The position numbers were made by a program, and so were the translations under genes. DNA of 64,000 nucleotides, taken from the NCBI GenBank assembly GCA_027922465.2, contig BQMF02000003.1, positions 372,001-436,000 on the forward strand, given 5' to 3'. The stretch comes from Turritopsis dohrnii. Taxonomy: Eukaryota; Cnidaria; Hydrozoa; Anthoathecata; Oceaniidae. Of the stretch, positions 45,185 through 56,600 are shown piece after piece (the stretch's first letter is position 1; each line of letters starts with the position of its first letter). The notes beneath the pieces are model-generated. The model saw only the letters and a list, made by a program, of their open reading frames with translations, was not told the DNA's origin and searched no databases.

Positions 45185-47545
45185 TGTAAATACAAAGAAT
45201 AAAACAATAATTACTTGTAGGCATCTTTGAATGCAAAATATTTGTTTCCTAAACAATTCCCTTCGTTGCTGTCCCCAATTCAGTTTTGTAAACGAAAACG
45301 TTATCGCGATTAATAGCGATCAGAAAAAGCATATCAAAGAAACATTATAAAAAAACTATTTGAAAATAGCAAAAACGTTTTAACAGAGACAGGGTTTTAA
45401 AGAAATAACAAAAAAAATAAAATCTTTTACGTTCCTTTTAACTAACCATTCAATCCAGCTACAAGAACATCAATAACTATACAATACTCAAAATAACATC
45501 AATGGAACAAAAACAAAAACTGCTGGGCGTCAACAAAACATTACAAACAAGTTGAAACGTAAATAAAATGAGTTTCTAAAATCAGAGAGATGTAACTTTA
45601 TGAAGTGCTGATCCATTGAATAAACTCGAACGCTTCAAACCTGACCTAGCAGCTTAATTTCTATTCACATGGTGGTTAACATGCTAAAAAATAAATAAGC
45701 TATGTTTTAACATATCCCTGATCGCGAGCATCGATAGTTCGCAGCCGAAACTTTGTTATTTTTGTTGGACTTGATGAGAACATATATAAGTGTTGCATTA
45801 GTGTTCCCTTTAACTCATCATTCTTTCAAACGAAAATAAGAGAGTTTCGAGCACAAAGTAATGTGATTGTAAAATGATATATTAACAGTCCCTTTGCTTG
45901 CACAATTTCTGCTTTCTTGAGTGCCGCTATTTCGTTGAAGATCCAAAGTCTTAGAATCTCAAGATGAACTACTACTTGAAGTCAGTACCACGTTGCTCTT
46001 CAATCACTCAGCATTATTTATCATTAAGAACTTGAAAAATCAATATTTAGAAGAAAGACCTTTTTGTGATGTATAAAACTGTAAAGATCGTGTATACCTT
46101 CAGATGAAGTGGAATTCCTCATTTTCTTGAATTTCAAAATAATTGCGAGTAAAGAAGCCACGAAAACCATTGAACGCTGTTCTTCCAACTTACTTTACGG
46201 TAAATAACTTGCGTGTCGGTTCGTATAGGCGTCTGACACACTGCTGTGAGACCTTCAAGATGATCGACTTATAGGGTAACCGTTGATAAGTTATAATTCT
46301 TGGATAATTTTGATTACAGACCGAGATAATAGTTTAAAACTAGTTGATTGATAGTTGAAAATAAGATAACACACATGGTGTAACTATGAAAGAAGCGAAC
46401 ATCATTTAATTCAGCAATGCTAAGCTTGACGTTTTAGCGGACTGTGTTAAGAATCATATACATTCTCTGGCCTCACACTCTTAAATTAAACATGATTGCA
46501 GGTATTGCCTGTTGAACGAACTGTTTGTTGACTGCGTGAAACCATTTTCTTGATGATAAAGTTTATGAGGAGATAATAAATTTTGGGTTAAAGTCAGAAG
46601 ATGATCATACAATTTCTCACCTAGGTTATTCATGTAAATTAGAATACAGCTAAGTCTCTCAAAATTTCTAACACTTCAGCACGGTATAAGATAACCACTA
46701 AAAGAGACAAAATCCGATGGCCAACACTGCGACTGGATAATCGAGACAGTCGCGGATTTTGCAGCAAATCTTTCCTCAAGAAAAATTCAACTGGACATTA
46801 TTTAAATTAGTTTGGTTCATTGTCACATTTTGTTTGTGCTTCAAAAGATTTCAACAATAACCTCCAAAAAGAGTTTAGTTACTCAGGACTTCAACCAGTA
46901 AAGACTTTCAGTATCTTGTTTATGTTAATGACTTGCAATCAAACTAGGCCTCGTTTCTATGTATTTTGATGTTTTCTATAATTTCAACGTTATCAAGTTT
47001 GTTTTTTTTAGGCAAATGGCTAACACAGTTTCGATATAAATATTCACGTTGTGTGTAGCGCGGAAATACTGATTCATAGGAACACATACAGGTGTTACAA
47101 CACACATAAAGAAATGATGAAAATCGCTTAGAAAATGGCTAGGGAAATGTTAGTTGTCTTTGTATACCCTAACCCTAACGCGTTCATGGAGAAAGTAACA
47201 ATACTCTATAAAGGCAGGGATATGTTAAAGTGTTAACCTACAACAGTGAAGCGGCTTCACTGTATAAAAAGAAATTTAAAACGATCTACAGCTGTGTAAA
47301 TCGTCGATAGTTATTTCCGAAACCCGATCAACAAAATAATTGAAAGAGTTTCTATCTATAATCTGTAATGGGATTAAGAGATTGTGTTGTGTTTAATAAA
47401 TATTGACATAGTGGAACTTTATCGTTAAAAGTATCCTCAAAGTTGAAGGTATAACTAATGAAGGAACTGAAACATATGCTTTCTTGAAGTCAAAAACACT
47501 TTCTACACTCGCCATAAATAAATGTTATGTCCGCAAGAAACATTT

Positions 47546-47668
47546 CCCAGTGGGCACAATCGTCAAAAAAATCACTGCAATGAAGAGCATTTTCATTCAG
47601 ATAGTGTATCTATCTCTATAGTAATACACTCCTTCGCAGTGATCTTTCGAACAAATTTGTCCACTGGG
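47546..47668. repeat. 120-bp CAGTGGGCAAA MITE, copy 12 (complete), in a 3' UTR
   Basis: CCCAGTGGGCACAATCGTCA to ACAAATTTGTCCACTGGG. Ends 24 bp past the stop codon of the NRPS-like gene, so it should be part of its 3' UTR. Confidence 0.85.
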
Positions 47669-47692
47669 CTCGTTAAAAGTCTCGTTAAAGCC

Positions 47693-50600
47693 TTAAATTG
47701 GACATTGTCTAGGTTCCACTAAAAGTTCGTTGACGGAGCAATTGGTTGGTTGCGTTACCGCATAAAGCACAGCGTTGGCTATATCCATAGGGTCAAGGAA
47801 ACATTCTTCATTGGTTTGGGCGTAACGATTGACCGCCTATTAAGAGGAGAGAAATAGATGAGAAAATAATGTTGAAACTAGATTTCAGTATAAAAATTTT
47901 TTTTACCTCTAAATCAGTCGATAATGAGAAAAGTGAGGTTTTGACGTCGCCTAAACAAAGACATGGACTTATTCTCGACCAATCAATTCACGACATTTTG
48001 TTAGTACAGATAAACTGCATTTTTTTTTCATAAAATCATGAGATTCTAAAAGATTACTAGAAAATCCTACCAGGTTGGATAGTGGTGACTTTTATGCCAG
48101 AGCTGGCTGTTTCTAATCGCAATCCTTGAGAAAATGCTTCAACGAAAAACTTTGTTGCTGAATATACAGTTAACCCTTCAAATACCTGCAGCGAAGAAAT
48201 GAAACAGAAGTGCAACTCTCCTTTCTTAACATCAATAGAAGAAAACGTTGGAAATGTACAGTCCTATATAACATTTCTTAAAACTCCCTGCAAAGGAGTG
48301 TATTTCTATAGAAATATACACACAATTGCAATGAAAATACTCTTGGTCGTAGTGACTTCTTGACGATTTTTTCCACTGGGAAAAGGGAAAAAACAATGTC
48401 ACTTAAAACTATAACACTATAACGCAACATGTGGCGAAGAGTGTCCACTCAACCTCTGCTTTTACAAATGGCAGAATATCATAAATGAGCCACGATAGGA
48501 AAGACAGATATATCCAAACGACAGTAAAAATGGTTATGAAGTGATAGTTATTGGGAGTGGCTATTTTCTGCTGATTTTAAGCATGTATGGCGTTCGTTTT
48601 ATTTCTATACCTTCCTTCCTGCATCTGAACTGATGTTAATGACGTGTCCACTTTCCTGTCGAAGCATGCCTGGTAACACAAACGCAACTGTATTCATGAC
48701 GCCCTGTAAACAAACAAATACATCACAAACAAGATCATAGAAGCAAAATAGTTGGCAATCTTAAACTGACAGATAATGAAATGAAATATCTGCAAAGAAA
48801 AAAAAATTATATATTCACAATGCCGAGACAACAAACAATCTATCCTCCATTTGACGATAGAAACCTGTGTATGTCAGAAAGAGGCTGTCGTCATATTGTC
48901 TGCACAATGTTCCAGATAAAACTGGTCATGCAAACTTTAGTTAAAAATATGAAAATTTCAAATTCTGTGGATAACATAAGTTCGGCCGTATGAATTTTAA
49001 CTTCTTTTCAAACACCGGTATTTAGTCAAGCCATCCAACCTCGTTCTGATGTGCTGAATTGTTACACGCTTACAAGTTTTGTTTTGACTGCAATTAGTTT
49101 TGAGACAATCAACCATTCTAATCATCATTACATCAAATCACTGTGATGAAGAGCATTTTTATTGAAATAGTGTGTAAGTTTCTATCGAAATGCACTCCAT
49201 CGCGGTGATCTTTCGACAAACTTGTTCAGCACATACTTTGCAGTTGACGTCAACTTGTTTCTCCCATTCGTTCACATGCATATTTTTCACCAACGTGTAA
49301 TACATGACACCTGCTGAGTTTACTAAGATGTCGATGGTGCCAAGTGTGTCTTCCGTTTGGTCCACGAGACGTTTGATCTAAGAAACAAGTGATTTTTTTT
49401 TTTTTTTGTACTTTTGATTGAAATGAAGGAGAAGTTTATCTTTATAAAAATATTAGCCTACATCTTCTTTGTTTGTGACGTCAGCCTTGATAGCCGTGAC
49501 GATGTTGCCTTCTTTCACTAATTCATTTCGAATTTTTTCGAGTCTAAAAGAAATCAAAAACTGTTAAAAGAGAAAATATTTTTGTATGTTTTAGGCTAAA
49601 TTTTGACTATATATAGATTGTTATAAAGTCTCTGTCTTGTCACTGTAGAAATTTGCGAAGCTAGCCAATTGAAGCAGTTGTTAAGCTGTTGGCATGTCAA
49701 TTTTAACAATTTCATTGTTTGTGTCCTCTTTTTGACTTACTTCTCCAGTCTTCTCGCAGCAAGAACAACAGAAGCACCATTTTCAGCGAGTTTTCTGGCA
49801 ATGGCTTCACCTATGCCACTTGAGGCGCCTGTAACAACGGCGACTCGATTTGTTAATGGTCTCAAAACTAAAGAAAAATAAGAGATGTTTGTAAAAAACA
49901 CAAACCAGTAATATCATAATAACTCATAGTTAAGGCCAAATGAAATATTATATCTTTTTGTCCTTTGTACACACAACAAGGCATTGTAGTTTTTATATGT
50001 ATCTTGCGTAGTAAGAGTGCTTGATTTTCAATTCACCGATGGAGTCATAAAAGAGAAGGAAGAATTGTATCTAACGATGTATGGATAAGTTGCTGTCTGT
50101 GCAACATTCTTAGAAAATGTGGGGTATATTATGATGGGCCCACATTGTCAAACAAAACTCAGAATAAAATCAAGATAAAACTTTTACGTTTCCACTTACC
50201 AGCATGAGAGATTTTTGGCTTGGGAATTAATTTTCTACTTGCCAAGCCATTTAAGTATGTTTTTAAGAGCGAGCTGTTCACGTAATGATATTTCTCTTTC
50301 AGATAAATAAATAAAAACTTTTGTAGGTTGGCGTTACTGAAAATCCTCTTATCCGAGACTAGCTCTGATTTCCTAAACAGAAAAAAGATTATGTGCAGTA
50401 ATGCTTGTGCTGTTTTTTGAAGAATTTGGAAAAGTATATATTCGTCAGAAATTTCATGGAGATATCAAAAAGTAAGTAAATATTACATTGAGTTGATCAC
50501 GTGAAGTGTATGAGATGTAAATAATGGACAATCGGGTGTGGAAGCCAGTTCACTAATTCTAAGAATAGCAAATAAAAATGTCAGACAGTATTTCAAAGAT

Positions 50601-53600
50601 GTTCGTCAAAAAGTCACTACGACGAAGAGCATTTTAATTGAAATAGTGTGTACACTTCTACAGAAATATACTCCTTCGCAGTGATTTTTCAACAACTTTG
50701 TCTACTGGGTTTACCCAACGTGTAACTTCAGAGAAGTATTATACATCGTTGTATAGATACATCATTACTAAGATAGTTGGATTTTCATTAGTCACCCGTG
50801 ATGGTGAAAGCTTTTTAATTTGCAAGTCATACAGAGTGCTGTTTAAAGTGACCAGTACCAAAAACCCAACCTTTTCTCCCATTCCTCAAGTGGCAGAAGA
50901 GATAATGGATACCCATTTGTTGATATCCATTCGAAAAGATGCCTGAAACAAAATTATTGTTGCACTGACAGCATAATGTTAAAAGCACATGTAAAACACG
51001 TGGTACATCGCATGCACTTTACAATAAACATACTTGGAATCTATTGGTCTCGTATTGATGATATGATATATTTTTCCCATCGACCAGGAAATTTGCTGAA
51101 AAATGTAAATCCATATCAGAGTCACGTGACGCATTAAAACGATCATTTAGTGAGACTTAAAATGATCTAACCTGGGTTAATGAGACAATGACACGACTAA
51201 CGAAATCAACCGGCGTCATTTCAACCTTAAAATCTACAAACGGTGCAATGCCGCTGTGTATACAGGTGAGAAGTAGCATTAAGTTGAAATCTTGACTGTT
51301 CCAATACGCATGCTCGTGTTCTCCGGAAAGATTTCCTACAAGCAATTGAGTAATCATTGAGAGACGTAAAAAGGCTGACTCATACACCACAAAACAAACT
51401 TCGAACCCAAGACCATTTCAAACCATACCAAATAAATAAATAAATAAATAAAATTGAAAATAGCATGAGTTCAAATTGAAACAAATTAGTATTAAAAAAT
51501 ATCACCTAGTCTGTATATGGCGGTAGGCAAGCCTCTCTTGCTAGCTTTCAAGACAAGTTGCTCCGCCACCCACTTGCTTTGAGCATAGCTAAGTGAAAAA
51601 ATCCAAAGTAAACAAATCAATGGAATGACACGAGGTTTTCTGAAGACTAAAACTAGTGAAAGGAGATATGAAATATCAATTACCCATAATTCAATTCTTT
51701 GTGCAAATCATATACGTTGCTTTCTTCTGTACAATTGACGAAAGAAGGCGGGAACACAGCATCCGTGCTAACAAGATATAAACAAAACGTTTTGTACGTT
51801 GGTATTTTCAACTTGAACTGCCTTACTTCAAACAGGCACTTACTTTCCTCACGTGATTATAAAACCATAACACTATTGGTTGAAATTTCAAAAAGATTAA
51901 GCAGGCAGATATCCTAAATTCCTCTCTTGAATTTCTATTGGAACTTTTGCTTAGTTTAGCCTCGTTTCTGTGTATACTACTTATTTTATATATTCATTCT
52001 TAAGACCGCTTGATACACACAATGTTTAGTATGCCTGTAGCATGACCATACCTATTTCTCTATCCTAGCCGGCACATTTGTTTAAAAACTTCTGCAAAGG
52101 AGTGTAATTCTATAGTAATATACACACTATTTCAATAGAAATGCTCTTCTTCGCATTGACATTTTCAAGATTTTGCCCACTCGGATAGTTTAAAAATTTC
52201 CTTTCATGACATGAAGTTCGCTTCATGACACTTTTCTGTAGTGTTTCATACTGGGAGTAGGTTCATGTGACAGTCCCCCACCTCCCCCGTCTATTCGGGA
52301 GACAAGAGTAGGAAGGTAACCGAATTCGGACGAACATGAGGTATAATAAATTAGGGAGACAATAGTATACTTTAGGATTCACTTGTATTTCTATTCTCCA
52401 ATGGAATAGTTTTAAAAAGTAATGATCAATACGCAAGTTTAAGTTCCAGGCTACAAACTTTTCAATTGATTCTAGATTTATGAGTTGATCAAAAATTAAT
52501 ATTCGTAATTGCAGCATCTGTTGTGAGGCTAGGAAGTTGAAAAATCCATGTTATTTCAATTAAACAAATGAATCCGATAGAAGTGGCTCAAAATGAAAAG
52601 GCGCCGATTCACGTCTAAAAAAGTCGATGATATATTTGCATCAAATTCGTTCCCAAGAGTTCTTGCCTTTTTGATGATATGGACGAGAAGTCCTCTAAAA
52701 CATTACCTTATGTAATGAACGGGTTTGATTTTCACTCTTCCGGCGAAGATAAGAACGTTCTGGGTTCCAACTACATTGGTCCCATGAAGAGTCTAGAAAA
52801 ATGTGAGAATAATTATAAATAATTTTGAATCAAACAACTTTTTCCTTGAATTAAGTAAGATTGCATGTTACCTTGTATGGATAAACGAGATTAACGACGG
52901 CAGCTGCGTGGATAATGAAGTCAATCTTAAAGAAAATCGACTTTTAAAAGGTTTTGGTTCATTTGAAAAATTTGTGACTAATTTATGAAACCTCGGGTGT
53001 TTTGCCATTACCTCATATGAAAAATATTCGTAATCATCGTTTTTCAGCCCAAAATGCAAAACGCTGACATCTCCTAGAAGATAAAATTTCTTCATTAAAA
53101 TGTTTTTCAGAAAACCATCAGGGAAATTGAAGATGAAGAAGAAGAAAACCTTTTATAATCGTCACTCTTGTCTCGTATTCTTTTGAAACTTTCTCTTTCT
53201 CTTCATTATCTTTCTCACTTCCTTCCTCATTCGGTAAAATACCATATTTTATAAGATTGTGACGTAAACGGTCTTCGGCGCTGCTTTCTGGCATTTCACG
53301 AACCAAGCAATACACATGGACCTATAGGTGTTCATTAAGCATAAAAGCTTTTCATAATCATTCAGATAAAATACAAAATATTGGCTTTCCGCATTTTTAA
53401 AGATCGACAAACGAATTTTCAGAAACTAGATAAGTTTAGAAATTATCCTGAGCTGAGGTACTTTCACCGTTACTCGTAAAACATCACTGAAAATCTTGAT
53501 TTCTCGAATTCTCAATGATTTTCCAGAGATTTAGAATTGACAGCAAGTGAGTTTGTTAATGCATGGGGATTCCATCTATAACGGTTAGTTCTTCATTCCA

Positions 53601-56600
53601 CCGATCTACCGATCGTTGACATCGTATGGTTAACTAACCACTACACTATGAGTACAGAATAGAAAGATACGAATAAGATACCTTTGTTGACATTAGCAAA
53701 TCTTTTAATATAAATGCTCCTAGAAAACCGGTCGATCCAGTTAAAAACACGCGTCCTGATGACCATCGATGATCGTATTGACATGATCTCCAAAAAGCAC
53801 GTAACATCATGTCCATACTAAATGCATTCGGTTGGAAATGTTTTGGTAATTTAGGAACAAAAAACAATCACTTGGTGTATGGTGGTAGATGACTAATTTT
53901 CTTACTTGACAAAACTTTGATCATGATAATCAACTTCGTGCGCCAAATCAATTTCTATGTCGATGCTGGGACTACAAAACAGGGGAATATTATACTTTAA
54001 ACTGTTTGAAGTACCTATTAAAATCGTTATCGATAACTAACTCCTGACTAACATTCGTGAAATGATGTTTCCTGCTTTTAGTTCGATTAGACTTGCCAAC
54101 TCTACAATCGTGTTGTTACTGAATAATTCGTTCATACTGATATCAATGTTTTGTTCTTCTCGAATGGTAGCTAGCATTCGTGCTGCAAGTAAAGAATGTC
54201 TAAAGAGGAAAGAAGTAAAGTGCAAATTTGAATCAGGGGAATCCTTTTTTCATGTTTCGAATAATTGTTTTTTTTTCCTCACTCTTTCATTCATAATGGT
54301 TGGCCCTTCTGCCACATGACCCAGCCGGCACAATTGTTAAAAAATCTCTGCGAAGGAGTGCATTTCTATAGAAATATACACCAACTTCAATACAATTACT
54401 CTCCGTCGCAGTGACTTTTTGACGATTATGCCCACTGGAGAGTTTCGTTTCTGTTTGGTTAAATGAACTGCCGCTGAAGATACACATACCATCTCTCCCA
54501 CTTGCAAATGGTACTGGTTTGGGTGATGTACGCTCTTAAATTTGTTAAGTCATGGGCGCACAGTGTCCTAAGTAATTCTTACCCTCCAACATCAAAAAAG
54601 TTTTCCTGAATGTCTACGTGTGTTACGTTTAAGAGTTTCTTCCACAATTCATGAATGAACACTTCCATATCATTTCGGGGTTTTTCGCTGTCCTCGTCTT
54701 CCTTTGCCTTTTCGAACTTTGGCAACATCGAAGAATCCAGCTTGCCAGAAGTTGCTATAGGAACGCTGAAATGATAAATCTGATAAGTTGTTGGTGGTGT
54801 GAAAGAAAGCTGTTATCAGTAGCTGATTCTCTTTAAAAATAAATCACTTTGAATAATTTGAATAAAATTATGAATTCTTGTTGAAATTTTGTTAATCGGT
54901 ATTTTGTTGTTAAATTATTTCATGCAAAAACAAGAAAGTATTTTTTTTTTATCTTTTATTTTTATTTTTTTTTCTAAAGATGTTTATATAGTCGAGGCTT
55001 CAATTTTTAATCAAGAATATATTATGACTGAATATCTGCCTGATTTTTTTCATTATTTCTTTGACAGTATTTAGAAATAACATAAAGTAAGACTGTTTTT
55101 GTGACATCCTTAGAAGTTTTTAATTTATAACACCATGATTGCACACACCTTGATAAAAGTACAATATATGATGGTACCATGTAACCGGGTAGTTTGGCTT
55201 TCAAAGCAGCTCGAATATCGCGTTTGCTTGTCTAAGAAGAGACGGATGTTCAGTATAGACTCATTTAACAGACCTGTAAGTAAGGAGAGGGCTTCAATTT
55301 GACATCAGACAATACACGCATTAAAGTTGAGTGTTATTCAATAAATTTGTGATAGCAGTGACGTCATACACATTCATACCTAGTCGTTCGAAATCCAAGT
55401 GGATATAGGCGCAACAATCGACGCCCAAGAAAATTTGAAAATTCCAATGCTTGGCTTTTCGCTTTTCATATAAGCACATTGAAATATCGGTGAAGGAAGC
55501 CGTCCCGGTTAATCGGACCAGCTCATCTCCATAAAAACACTCTAAGGGTTTTGCGCTCAAAAATTATTAGCCAACGAGTTCATGAAATTCATTAAAATAG
55601 CCGACTTCATATTTTTGCATACCTTATCGGAGAGAATTTCGTCGGGGAAGATTTTCGTCACATGCAAAAAAATTCGTCACTTTTCCCCGACGAAAATTTT
55701 CCCTCGATAAGGTATGATTGAATTTTGGATTTTTGGAAAAATATATTTAATATATTTTCACACGGTGCATTAACCCACTTGTATGATTTTTTTCTAAAAA
55801 TGGAACCTAAATGGCAGATACAACCTTAAACAAAAAGATCCAACCTTTTCCTTGGGTACGATATATGCCACCAGAAACTTATCGCCGCCTTCTTCTCCTT
55901 GTGCTTGAACTTTGCAAGCATTTATCGATTGTAGCTCTAAAAGTGCGGCCTCTATTGCCTTCAAAGAAAAATTATAATCTTATGAAAATGAAGGACAAAG
56001 GTACAAAAACTGATTTACTGTTTTCTAAGGAAAACAAGTGTTTTATTTGAAAAAGTAATATTACTTGAAGCTCGATACTGAATCCTCTGATTTTGACCAT
56101 TGAGTCACACCGTCCGCAAATTTCTAAATCTCCATTTGACAATATGTAGCCCCAGTCACCTGTTCTGTATAGTCTAGGACCACACTCTCCAATCAGGTGT
56201 TCTGGAGTTGAAATGAATTTTTTATTAGTTAATGCTGGACGGTTGACGTATTCCCGCGCTAGTGTCGGCCCACCTACAAAAATCTGAAATTAAATAAGGT
56301 AAGTGTGAGCTTATTTACAGTCATCTGCTTTTGTTGATCCTCGGGGAAAGTTAGAACAAAAAGTTAAGCATAATGACTTGTAAACTTCCGGTTACTGATA
56401 ACTTCCCACAAATTGAAAAATGTCCATGTCTTTTACAGTTTCTTTCCAGAAACCTTTGTCTTAGGTTCCTTTTATTTCGTGACTTGTTAACATGTGTTCA
56501 TTGCAACTTATTTTATAGTAAGTAAACCAATATAATGATTTGTTTTTGGGTCTGTTACAAAAGTATTAGCATTTTATCCATCCGACACGATAAGTGTTTG

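Larger units (their letters stand above)
43696..47692. other. Intergenic region between GGT and the NRPS-like gene
   Basis: AT-rich. Holds a repeat fragment (45058-45184), a short CCCTAACCCTAACG run at 47166, MITE copy 12 at its right edge and the missing GGT start exon. Nothing else recognised. Confidence 0.45.

Noticed and set aside
47160..47180. CCCTAACCCTAACG as an interstitial telomere
   Set aside because: Only two units; too short to mean anything.
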